Part shown: positions 1 to 9,813 of the stretch, in pieces | Layout: each line of letters begins with the position of its first letter | Position numbering within the stretch: the first letter of the stretch is position 1 | NCBI RefSeq assembly: GCF_002813455.1 | Contig: NZ_PHHE01000001.1 | Location: 1,302,001-1,366,000 of the forward strand | DNA length: 64,000 nt | Direction: 5' to 3' | Source: Pseudomonas baetica | Lineage (GTDB): Bacteria > Pseudomonadota > Gammaproteobacteria > Pseudomonadales > Pseudomonadaceae | The notes under the pieces: model-generated | What the model saw: only the letters and a program-made list of their open reading frames with translations | What the model was told of the DNA's origin: nothing | Databases searched by the model: none | Made by a program: the position numbers and the translations under genes

Positions 1-1290
1 CCCCAATCCGGTGCTGCCCTGCGATCTTGAGCGACTGCTATCAACGCGGTAGAAGCGGTCAAACAGATACGGCAAGTGCGCCGCTTCGATCCCGGCGCCG
101 GGATTGCTCACTAGCAACGACGTGTGCGTCGCCCCTTGTTCTATCAACAACGTGACGGTTTTCCCGTTGGGGCAGTGCCGCAAAGCATTCGACAACAAAT
201 TGGAAATCGCCCGCTGAATCATCAGCCGATCACCCAGCACCGTCGCGCTCCCGACCACGTTCAAATGAATGCCCTTATCCTGCGCCGACAACGAAAACAT
301 CTCCGCCACTTTCGTCACTTCAACCTTCAGCGCCACCGATTCAAACGGCGCCAGCGCCGACGGATGACTCACCTGCGCCAGAAACAACATGTCCGACACT
401 ATCCGCGCTACACGTTCCAGTTCTTCGGTGCATGACACCAGCACATCCTTGTATTCCTCCACCGAGCGCTCGCGGGACAAGGTCACCTGCGCCTTGCCCA
501 TCAGGTTATTGATCGGCGTGCGTAACTCATGGGCCAGATCATCAGAAAACTGCGACAACTGCTGCACCCCGGCATCCAGCCGATGCAGCATGAAGTTGAT
601 GCCGTGCGCCAGTTCGCTCAGCTCCTGCGGCATGTTCACCACTGACAGTCGATGATCCAGATCTTGGGTCGAGACCATCGCCGCGACTTTGCGAAATTCG
701 CGCATCGGCGCCAATCCGCGTTGCACCGCGCCCCACGCCGTGAGGCCGATGAACACCAGCAACAGCGGCAAGGCAATCAGCGTCGAGCGCAAGTAGGCGC
801 TGAGCAACGCCTCATCGTGGGCGTTATCCACCGACAACAGCACTGGCACGCTGTTGCCGTCCTTGAGGCGAATCAGTTTGGAGGCGGTGAGGAATTTCTT
901 CCCGTCAGTGTCGGTGCTGTCGCTGTAGGCCAACTGATCTGTGGTCGCGCGAACCGCCTTCAATTCAACCCGTGGATCGGCCAGGCCAGAGCCGGATTTG
1001 AGCAGCGGCGAGCGTTGATTGAGGCGGTCGTAAATGGTCAGCGTGAGGTTGTCGTGGCCCATTACCTGATCGAGCAAAATATGTGGTTTACCGCTGATTT
1101 CGTTGGCGTCGACGTACAGCGACAGGCTGTGTTCGACCTGTTGCATTTTCTTTTCAAGGCTGTCTCTGGAAAGCGCATTCAGTTCATGGGTCAGGGCGAA
1201 ATAAGCGAGGATCGCCAGAAACACCACCAGCAGCGCACCGAGAATACTCACCGTCAAACCCAGGCGCATCGACAGGCTGGCGGGCTTCAT
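1..1290 (-). CDS. czcS: Heavy-metal sensor histidine kinase, CzcS/CopS type (C-terminus cut by window start)
   Basis: Inner-membrane sensor kinase that would phosphorylate the adjacent CzcR in response to periplasmic Zn/Cd/Co or Cu. Reading from the ATG at 1290 gives 430 codons that stay open to base 1. There is an N-terminal membrane segment (about residues 10-33), a periplasmic sensor region, and a second membrane segment near residues 160-185 followed by a HAMP-like stretch. The H-box is DDLAHELRTP with the phospho-acceptor at His254, then the N-box ISNLLSNALRH and an F/G2 region FDRFYRVD...GSTGLG. Only a few tens of residues should be missing. Its start overlaps the czcR stop by 4 bp (ATGA), so the pair is probably translationally coupled. 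The family (heavy metal sensor kinase) is clear; the exact metal cannot be read from sequence and is inferred from the czcCBA neighbours. Confidence 0.9.
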   Translation of the reverse strand, partial: MKPASLSMRLGLTVSILGALLVVFLAILAYFALTHELNALSRDSLEKKMQQVEHSLSLYVDANEISGKPHILLDQVMGHDNLTLTIYDRLNQRSPLLKSGSGLADPRVELKAVRATTDQLAYSDSTDTDGKKFLTASKLIRLKDGNSVPVLLSVDNAHDEALLSAYLRSTLIALPLLLVFIGLTAWGAVQRGLAPMREFRKVAAMVSTQDLDHRLSVVNMPQELSELAHGINFMLHRLDAGVQQLSQFSDDLAHELRTPINNLMGKAQVTLSRERSVEEYKDVLVSCTEELERVARIVSDMLFLAQVSHPSALAPFESVALKVEVTKVAEMFSLSAQDKGIHLNVVGSATVLGDRLMIQRAISNLLSNALRHCPNGKTVTLLIEQGATHTSLLVSNPGAGIEAAHLPYLFDRFYRVDSSRSRSQGSTGLG

Positions 1291-1961
1291 TCGCGCGCCT
1301 CCAGCACGTAGCCGACACCGCGCAGGGTGTGAATCAACTTATTGTCGAACGGCTCATCGATCTTCGCCCGTAACCGGCGGATCGACACCTCGACCACGTT
1401 GGTGTCGCAGTCGAAATTCATGTCCCATACCAGCGAAATGATCTGCGTGCGGGTCAGCACTTCGCCGGACTGGCGCATCAGCAGATGCAGCAGGGCGAAT
1501 TCCTTGGTGGTCAGGTCGATGCGCTGCGCGCCGCGAAACGCGCGATGACGGCCCGGGTCGAGTTCCAGATCGGCGACTTTCAGCACTTGCGGTACCGGGA
1601 TGTTTTCGCTGCGGCGCATCAATGTGCGCACCCGCGCCAGCAGTTCGGGGAACTCGAACGGTTTGACCAGATAGTCATCGGCGCCCAGATCGAGGCCGCG
1701 AATCTTGTCGGCCAGACGTCCGCGCGCGGTGAGCATCATCACTCGCGTGGAGTGAGTGCGGCGCAGTTGCTCCAGCACGCCCCAGCCGTCGAGTTCCGGC
1801 AGATTGACGTCGAGAATGATCAGGTCATAAACCTGTTGTTGCGCCAGATGCAGGCCGTCGGCGCCAGTGGCGGCGCGGTCGACGATATAACCACTTTCGG
1901 TCAAACCCTGATGCAAGTATTCGGCAGCTTTAAGCTCGTCCTCGATCACAAGGATTCGCAT
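1287..1961 (-). CDS. czcR: Heavy-metal response regulator, OmpR/PhoB family
   Basis: DNA-binding response regulator of 224 aa, partner of the kinase that follows it. The receiver domain (about 1-115) has the acidic pocket around Glu7-Asp8, phospho-acceptor Asp51 in LIILDVNLP, Thr78 and Lys100 (VKPF). A winged-helix effector domain (about 125-222) ends in the usual HTLRGVGYVLE. Length and sequence fit the CzcR/CopR/IrlR group. It lies divergently from czcCBA across a 0.4 kb intergenic region, the usual layout for such systems. By family knowledge it should activate czcCBA; the repeated promoter before czcC and the PtrA-like gene is its likely target (inference). Confidence 0.92.
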   Translation of the reverse strand: MRILVIEDELKAAEYLHQGLTESGYIVDRAATGADGLHLAQQQVYDLIILDVNLPELDGWGVLEQLRRTHSTRVMMLTARGRLADKIRGLDLGADDYLVKPFEFPELLARVRTLMRRSENIPVPQVLKVADLELDPGRHRAFRGAQRIDLTTKEFALLHLLMRQSGEVLTRTQIISLVWDMNFDCDTNVVEVSIRRLRAKIDEPFDNKLIHTLRGVGYVLEARE

Positions 1962-2121
1962 GATCTATCACCACTTTTATTTAATGGATATTTAATTAAG
2001 GGTGGCCGGGAAAGTTATTGTTTTTGTAGGGACTTCCGGGTGGAGTCAATAACTGAGTGAGGTGCACGGTAAACGCTGTAGTGGCTACAGGGTCAACGTT
2101 TGACCTCTTTAATTCGGCCAT

Positions 2122-2140
2122 CTGCGACAGCCTGTCGCAG
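2122..2140. promoter_or_regulatory. Perfect inverted repeat, candidate operator in the czcR/czcC intergenic region
   Basis: CTGCGACAGCCTGTCGCAG is a perfect 9-bp inverted repeat around one central base. It lies about 160 bp upstream of czcR and 230 bp upstream of czcC, in an otherwise AT-richer spacer. No T-tract follows, so it is not an obvious terminator. A dyad-binding regulator is plausible, but the factor is unknown. Confidence 0.4.
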
Positions 2141-2278
2141 CAGGGAGATGCAAATAGCTATGTATTGCGTTCAGGCAAGTGCTGTTGGGCGGATAACTTC
2201 GGCGTATTTGTTTCCATGTATTGCATAGTTGCGTTGCGTACTGTGCATGCTAGAGCAAAATAACTTCCTGCAACCGTG

Positions 2279-2321
2279 GATAACGGATTTGTAATCTTCC
2301 AGTCACCTTGTCGATAAGTTC
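2279..2321 (+). promoter_or_regulatory. Predicted promoter/operator of czcCBA
   Basis: GATAACGGAT-T-TGTAAT overlaps a -35-like TTGTAA (2289-2294). A 17-bp spacer leads to a -10-like CGATAA (2312-2317). The same arrangement with the same spacing recurs at 8152-8194 before the PtrA-like gene. Two copies next to metal-resistance genes suggest a shared CzcR (or CopR) operator; this is inference from the repetition, not a match to a measured site. Confidence 0.55.
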
Positions 2322-2372
2322 AAAACCCTACCGTGGCGGCATCAAAGATTCTTGATTAAAGGAAGTCTTCCA

Positions 2373-3620
2373 TTGCCCGGTTTAACAGAACTGATGGCGC
2401 GATCACGCCTGAAAAAAATAGCCAGCGGCATTCTGTTGTTGGCCAGCACCAACCTTGCCAGTGCCTCGACTCTGACCCTCGAACAAGCCCTGCAATCGGC
2501 ATTCGCCGGCAACCCGGATCTGGCCGCTGCCCAATGGGAAATCGGCATCGCCGAGGGTGACCGCAAACAGGCTGGCCTGATCCCCAACCCTGAAGTCTCG
2601 TGGGAGGCCGAAGACACCCGCCGCGATTCGCGCACCACCACAGTGATGCTCAGCCAGCCGATCGAACTGGGCGGCAAACGTGGTGCCCGCATCGATGTCG
2701 CCAGCCGTGCACAGGACGCCGCCGGCATTGAGCTGGAGCGCAAGCGCAATGCCTTGCGCGCCGATGTGATTCAAGCGTTCAACAGCGCCCAGACTGCGCA
2801 ACAGCGCTTGCAGTTGTCCCGCCAATCCATGCAATTGGCCGAGCACGGTTTGCGCGTTGCGCAAGGACGGATTGAGGCCGGCAAATCCTCGCCCGTCGAA
2901 GGCACACGGGCGCAGGTGCAACTCTCGGAAGTGCGCCTTGAGCTGAGCCGCGCCGAACGTGACCAGGCCAACGCCTACCAACAATTGGCGCAGGTCATGG
3001 GCGCACCGTTGCCGACCTCGACAAATGTACAAGCCGCCACGCAAAGGCTCGCCGTCGTGCCACCGCCAGCCCGACTGCTTGATCGTCTTAACGAAACCGC
3101 CGAGTTGCGTCTGGCCAAACTACAGATCGATCAACGCGAAGCGTCGTTGGGCCTGGAAAAGTCCCAGCGTATCCCCGACCTGACCGTAAGCCTGGGCAGC
3201 CAATACAGCGAAACCGAGCGCGAACGGGTCAACGTGGTCGGACTGTCGATGCCGATTCCGCTGTTCAACCGCAATCAGGGCAACGTGCTGGCGGCGGCGC
3301 GGCGTACTGATCAGGCGCGGGATCTGCGTAACGCCACCGAGCTGCGTTTACGCACGGAGATCCAGACCACGTTGGCGCAATGGCAGACCGCCAACGGCGA
3401 AGTCAGCGCGTTCAACCAGACCATCCTGCCCGCCGCGCAACGTGCGGTGGACAGCGCCACGCGCGGTTTCGAAATGGGCAAGTTTGGCTTCCTCGATGTA
3501 CTCGATGCGCAGCGCACGCTGATCGCCGCGCGTAGCCAATACATCCAGGCCGTCAGCGAAGCCACCGACGCCCGCGCACGCATCGAACGGATCTTCGGCG
3601 AGCTCGCCGTCAGCCCTTGA
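2373..3620 (+). CDS. czcC: CzcC, TolC-like outer membrane factor of a heavy-metal RND efflux system
   Basis: Outer-membrane channel of the CzcCBA efflux pump. After an N-terminal export signal ending near LASTNLASA, the protein has two tandem OEP (TolC) repeats with long, Ala/Gln/Arg-rich helices, for example ERKRNALRADVIQAFNSAQ and ELRLRTEIQTTLAQWQ. At about 415 aa it has the usual CzcC size. The start is uncertain: TTG at 2373 has a good AAAGGAAG ribosome site (2358-2365) at proper spacing, ATG at 2394 lacks one, and a TTG at 2352 lies ahead of that site. It is first in the czcCBA operon, 49 bp before czcB. Its promoter is the element at 2279-2321. Confidence 0.88.
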   Translation: MPGLTELMARSRLKKIASGILLLASTNLASASTLTLEQALQSAFAGNPDLAAAQWEIGIAEGDRKQAGLIPNPEVSWEAEDTRRDSRTTTVMLSQPIELGGKRGARIDVASRAQDAAGIELERKRNALRADVIQAFNSAQTAQQRLQLSRQSMQLAEHGLRVAQGRIEAGKSSPVEGTRAQVQLSEVRLELSRAERDQANAYQQLAQVMGAPLPTSTNVQAATQRLAVVPPPARLLDRLNETAELRLAKLQIDQREASLGLEKSQRIPDLTVSLGSQYSETERERVNVVGLSMPIPLFNRNQGNVLAAARRTDQARDLRNATELRLRTEIQTTLAQWQTANGEVSAFNQTILPAAQRAVDSATRGFEMGKFGFLDVLDAQRTLIAARSQYIQAVSEATDARARIERIFGELAVSP

Positions 3621-3669
3621 ATTTCATCTTTTTGAGCACTGCGCGATGGCACGGCGCAGAGGAGTTTCC

Positions 3670-4863
3670 ATGGACAAAAAACTGATTGTGGTCGCTGCGG
3701 CGACGTTGGCGCTGGGCATTGGTGTGGGCTCGATGTGGTCGGGCAATGCCTCCATCGACGCGCATGCCGACGAAGCGGCGGATCACGCCGATCATGCGCA
3801 GGAGGGCGCCGCCGCTGAAAGCGAGCATGACGAAGAAGGGCACATCGAACTGACCGCCGAGCAGATCACCGCCGCCGGCATTCAACTGGCTGAAGCGAAA
3901 CGGCAAAACATCAGCCTCGGCTTGCCGTTCCCCGGCGAAGTGCGTTTCGACGAAGATCGCACCGCCCACGTCGTGCCGCGTGTGCCGGGCGTGGTCGAGG
4001 CGGTGGCGGTCAACCTCGGGCAAATGGTGAAGAAGGGCCAGTTACTGGCGGTCATCGCCAGTCAGCAGATCTCCGATCAACGCAGCGAGCAGGCGGCAGC
4101 GCAACGCCGTTTGGCCTTGGCGCGCACCACCTATGAGCGCGAAAAGAAGCTGTGGCAGGACAAGATCTCCGCCGAGCAGGATTTCCTTCAGGCGCGCCAA
4201 GCTTTGGAGGAAGCCGAAATTGCCGTCAGCAACGCCCGGCAAAAAATTAGCGTGCTCAGCGGCAGCGTCGTCGCCACCGGCGGCAATCGCTACGAATTGC
4301 GCGCGCCGTTCGATGGTGTCGTGGTGGAAAAACACCTGACGCCGGGGGAGGTGGTTGATGAAACCACAGCGGCCTTCACGCTCTCGGATTTGTCGCGGGT
4401 GTGGGTGACGTTCGGCGTTTCACCCAAGGACTTGACCAAGGTGCAAGTGGGCAAAGCCGTCACCGTCAGCGCGCCGGAATTGAATGCGCAAGTCACCGGC
4501 AGCGTGGCCTACGTCGGCAGTCTGCTTGGCGAGCAAACCCGCACGGCGACCGTGCGCGTCACCCTGGAGAACCCGCAAGGCTCGTGGCGCCCCGGCCTGT
4601 TCGTCACCGCGCTGGTGGCGACCGACAGCCGTCAGGCGCAAGTCGCGGTGCCGGAAACCGCAATCCAGACCGTCGAGGACAAACCCACGGTGTTTGTGCG
4701 CACCGACGACGGCTTCAAAGCGCAAGCGGTGGAACTGGGCATTCGCGCGGCGGGGCAGGTGGAAATCACCCAAGGCCTGGAGGCCGGCGCGCAAGTCGCC
4801 AGCGCCGGCAGCTTCGTCCTCAAATCGGAACTGGGCAAAGCCTCGGCCGAGCACAGTCATTAA
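3670..4863 (+). CDS. czcB: CzcB, periplasmic adaptor (membrane fusion protein) of the metal RND pump
   Basis: Links CzcA in the inner membrane to CzcC in the outer membrane. The ATG at 3670 follows an AGAGGAG ribosome site; an in-frame GTG-type start upstream (3646) is less likely. The 397-aa protein has an N-terminal hydrophobic anchor, then a His/Asp/Glu-rich stretch (HADEAADHADHAQEG, about residues 30-60) typical of CzcB-type adaptors and likely to bind metal. A barrel-sandwich/lipoyl hybrid, an alpha-hairpin (RRLALARTTYEREKKLWQD) and a beta-barrel with the family motif LSDLSRVWV follow. The tail AEHSH is also His-containing. czcA starts 15 bp downstream. Confidence 0.92.
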   Translation: MDKKLIVVAAATLALGIGVGSMWSGNASIDAHADEAADHADHAQEGAAAESEHDEEGHIELTAEQITAAGIQLAEAKRQNISLGLPFPGEVRFDEDRTAHVVPRVPGVVEAVAVNLGQMVKKGQLLAVIASQQISDQRSEQAAAQRRLALARTTYEREKKLWQDKISAEQDFLQARQALEEAEIAVSNARQKISVLSGSVVATGGNRYELRAPFDGVVVEKHLTPGEVVDETTAAFTLSDLSRVWVTFGVSPKDLTKVQVGKAVTVSAPELNAQVTGSVAYVGSLLGEQTRTATVRVTLENPQGSWRPGLFVTALVATDSRQAQVAVPETAIQTVEDKPTVFVRTDDGFKAQAVELGIRAAGQVEITQGLEAGAQVASAGSFVLKSELGKASAEHSH

Positions 4864-8025
<3,162 letters not shown>

Positions 8026-8037
8026 TAGGTGATCCCC

Positions 8038-8129
8038 CTGTGGGAGCGAGCCTGCTCGCGAAGGCGATCTGTCAGTCAACAATGATGTGACTGAACCACC
8101 GCTTTCGCGAGCAGGCTCGCTCCCACAGG
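8038..8129. repeat. REPIN (paired inverted REP sequences)
   Basis: TGTGGGAGCGAGCCTGCTCG at the left and its reverse complement at the right enclose about 45 bp of unique sequence, a typical head-to-head REP doublet. It lies between czcA and the PtrA-like gene, where it may also limit read-through. Confidence 0.9.
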
Positions 8130-8151
8130 GTTTCCGTGCGCTGATCCGGGA

Positions 8152-8194
8152 GATAACGGATATGTAATTTCCCCGCCACCGTCACGATAGGTTC
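8152..8194 (+). promoter_or_regulatory. Predicted promoter/operator shared with czcC
   Basis: GATAACGGAT-A-TGTAAT covers a -35-like ATGTAA (8162-8167); 17 bp later comes a -10-like CGATAG (8185-8190). Layout and most bases match the element before czcC (2279-2321). It drives the small gene at 8241, suggesting co-regulation with the pump. Confidence 0.55.
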
Positions 8195-8240
8195 GGATTG
8201 TTACCTTGATCCCGTCAGCTACTTAAACGAGGAATCAAAC

Positions 8241-8441
8241 ATGAAATTCGCTCAGATCAGTGCCTTCACCGCCGCCCTGGCGCTGTCTTCCCTGGCCATG
8301 GCCGAAGGTGGCGGCGACCGCACCTTCGAAAAAATGATGACCGCCAATGACCGCTCCGTAGAGCTGTTTGTCGCCCGGGAACAGGCCCGCGACCCGGTCG
8401 TCGTCAATGACAAGAAAGACGACAAGGCTCAAGACCTGTAA
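8241..8441 (+). CDS. Small exported protein, PtrA-like
   Basis: 66-aa protein with a clear N-terminal signal peptide (MKFAQ...LSSLAMA) and mature start EGGGDRTFEKM. The AEGGGDRTF junction is the hallmark of the family founded by P. aeruginosa PtrA, a small copper-induced periplasmic protein first described as a repressor of type III secretion. The remainder is charged (REQARDPVVVNDKKDDKAQDL) with no cysteine. A GAGG-type ribosome site precedes the ATG. It has its own czc-type promoter and a strong terminator downstream, so it can be made alone under metal stress. Molecular function is unknown; a metal-linked envelope role is inferred from promoter and neighbours. Confidence 0.75.
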   Translation: MKFAQISAFTAALALSSLAMAEGGGDRTFEKMMTANDRSVELFVAREQARDPVVVNDKKDDKAQDL

Positions 8442-8460
8442 ACGCAGCCACGCTGGAACA

Positions 8461-8494
8461 AGCCTGGCATCGCGCATCGATGCCGGGCTTTTTT
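8461..8494 (+). terminator. Rho-independent terminator after the PtrA-like gene
   Basis: A 12-bp stem (AGCCTGGCATCG with CGATGCCGGGCT, one G-U pair), 5-base loop and a run of six T. It sits between the two PtrA-type genes, so the second gene probably depends on read-through. Confidence 0.85.
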
Positions 8495-8509
8495 ATGGAG
8501 GAATTGAAC

Positions 8510-8839
8510 ATGAAGTTGATCAAGTGGATGGTGTTCGCCGGGGTGATGGCGATGTCCATTAATGTGCTGGCCGAGGGCGGTGGTGACCGCACGTTTGAGC
8601 GCGCATTCAGTGCCAACGCCAAAGCCATGGCGCAATACGCCGCCAACCAGGGCAAAGCGCCGCCAGTGGTGAAGGATTACGCGTACGGGATGAAGCTGGA
8701 TGTGGTCAAAGTGGTGAGCGTCATCAAGCCGCCGGCGACTTGCGCCGTCGTCCCCACTGCCATGACCTACGAAGATTCGAAGGGTCAGCTCAACACCCTC
8801 AGATACACCGTGGCCGGCGATTGCCGCCAGCGCGGGTGA
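8510..8839 (+). CDS. PtrA-type N-terminus joined to a DUF2790-like C-terminus, exported
   Basis: 109-aa protein starting at ATG 8510 after TGGAGGAATTG. The signal peptide ends at NVLA, followed by EGGGDRTFERAF, the same PtrA-type start as the preceding gene. From about residue 45 the sequence VVKDYAYGMKLDVVKVVS...CAVVPTAMTYEDSKGQLNTLRYTVAGDC resembles the Pseudomonas DUF2790 family, with its two conserved cysteines (probably a disulfide). The protein thus joins two small periplasmic modules. It follows the first PtrA-type gene by 68 bp across a terminator. Function unknown; a periplasmic metal-stress role is inferred. The family match is from memory of the conserved motif. Confidence 0.7.
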   Translation: MKLIKWMVFAGVMAMSINVLAEGGGDRTFERAFSANAKAMAQYAANQGKAPPVVKDYAYGMKLDVVKVVSVIKPPATCAVVPTAMTYEDSKGQLNTLRYTVAGDCRQRG

Positions 8840-8959
8840 TCTGGCAAAGATCAAAACACGGGGGGATTTCGATATGACGATGTGTATTTCGATTCGGGAT
8901 GTTTAAAGGTTGTGTGGGAAATACAGAACCTTCCCACAATGTTTTCAGGTTGTCCGTCG

Positions 8960-9170
8960 GACGTCGGCTCTCTAGGCTGTGAACGTCGCTGCCCAATCAG
9001 CGATCGGGATTGGAACCCCGGAGAACGTATCAGCGCCAAAGCGTCTTTCATGACGTATGCTTGCGCACCTTCATGGTGTGCACGCTGTTATGGCGGCTGT
9101 GCGCGGGAGACTTCGAGTCTGCCGGGTTTCTCCGTTCCCCGGGTTCCAACCTGCGTACAGCTGCCACCCC
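8960..9170 (+). ncRNA. Candidate structured RNA leader before the DUF6124 gene
   Basis: A series of hairpins lies just upstream of the ATG at 9221. CGCTG/CAGCG pairs at 8987-9002, and GCGCACC/GGTGTGC at 9063-9081. The arms TGGCGGCTGTGCGCGGG (9091-9107) and CCTGCGTACAGCTGCCA (9150-9166) form a 17-bp stem with G-U wobbles. This outer stem encloses two more hairpins, AGACT-TCG-AGTCT (9108-9120) and CCGGG/CCCGG (9122-9142), so the RNA would form a three-way junction. No T-tract follows. It could be a cis-regulatory leader or a separate small RNA; I recall similar segments before related Pseudomonas genes but cannot verify this here. Confidence 0.5.
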
Positions 9171-9220
9171 TTCGCGTGGAACCGAATGGGTCAGCTCCAA
9201 CGTTCAGAAGGAGAAACAAC

Positions 9221-9601
9221 ATGAAAAAGCCAACACCCAATCCGCCCGAAACAACCGTCCCTGCGGACGCCAATACAACGTCCCCCTACGCTGGCGAAGA
9301 CACCCGCAAACTCCACGAAGCCGCCGACCGCGCCCTCGACTTTTACCTCAAACCCACGGCAGCGATCATGACCACGCCCTACGTCCAGAACCAGATGTTC
9401 CAGGTCAATCCGAAGGCCGACACCGAATCCCTGCTGGCCAACGCCAGCGAATCCCTGGGCTCGGCCAGCGTCATGCTCGGCGACTTCGCGGCGCTGCTGC
9501 AAGGCACGCATCGCAAGACGTTGCTGGGGATCGCCCAAGTCGTCATGCTTGGTGAACTGGCGGTGAACAGGGCGCTGGATAACGTCGAGCCCAGCGCATA
9601 A
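9221..9601 (+). CDS. DUF6124 (formerly DUF3077) family protein
   Basis: 126-aa protein of unknown function, a family frequent and multi-copy in Pseudomonas. ATG 9221 follows AGAAGGAG; the frame stays open upstream to 8882, but that part overlaps the RNA-like leader and has no good start. Features: a Pro/Thr-rich disordered N-terminus (NPPETTVPADANTTSPY), then KLHEAADRALDFYL, FQVNPKADTESLL and a long amphipathic C-terminal helix region ending in VVMLGELAVNRALDNV. No signal peptide or membrane segment, so probably cytoplasmic. It stands alone, between the folded leader and a REPIN. I do not know its role. Confidence 0.75.
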   Translation: MKKPTPNPPETTVPADANTTSPYAGEDTRKLHEAADRALDFYLKPTAAIMTTPYVQNQMFQVNPKADTESLLANASESLGSASVMLGDFAALLQGTHRKTLLGIAQVVMLGELAVNRALDNVEPSA

Positions 9602-9604
9602 TCG

Positions 9605-9695
9605 TGTGGGAGCGAGCCTGCTCGCGAAAGCGGTGAGTCAACCGACGATGGCGTTGGCTGTGCCGACGTCTTCGCGAGCAGGCTCGCTCCCACAG
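9605..9695. repeat. REPIN
   Basis: Head-to-head REP pair: TGTGGGAGCGAGCCTGCTCG at the left and the inverted copy ending GCTCGCTCCCACA at the right. It separates the convergent DUF6124 and oprD genes. Confidence 0.9.
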
Positions 9696-9724
9696 GTTTT
9701 GGCGTTGCGTTGAAGTCCGGACAT

Positions 9725-9756
9725 AAAAAAGGCGCCCCAAAGGACGCCAAAAAATT
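9725..9756 (-). terminator. Terminator of the oprD-family gene
   Basis: Read on the minus strand, GGCGTCC-TTTG-GGGCGCC is followed by six T. A second imperfect hairpin (ATTCACCT...AGGTGAAT) lies between it and the stop codon. Confidence 0.8.
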
Positions 9757-9813
9757 CACCTCTTTCCAAAGGAGCAAGGAGCTTCCAAAGGTGAATGTGC
9801 ATTGCTCGTGAAC

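Noticed and set aside
9001..9080. tRNA-like gene in the folded leader
   Set aside because: The GGGATTGGAACCCC segment recalls a T-arm, but the acceptor and anticodon stems do not form.
8882..9220. N-terminal extension of the DUF6124 protein
   Set aside because: In frame but without a ribosome site or family similarity; it overlaps the folded leader, and ATG 9221 has a strong AAGGAG.
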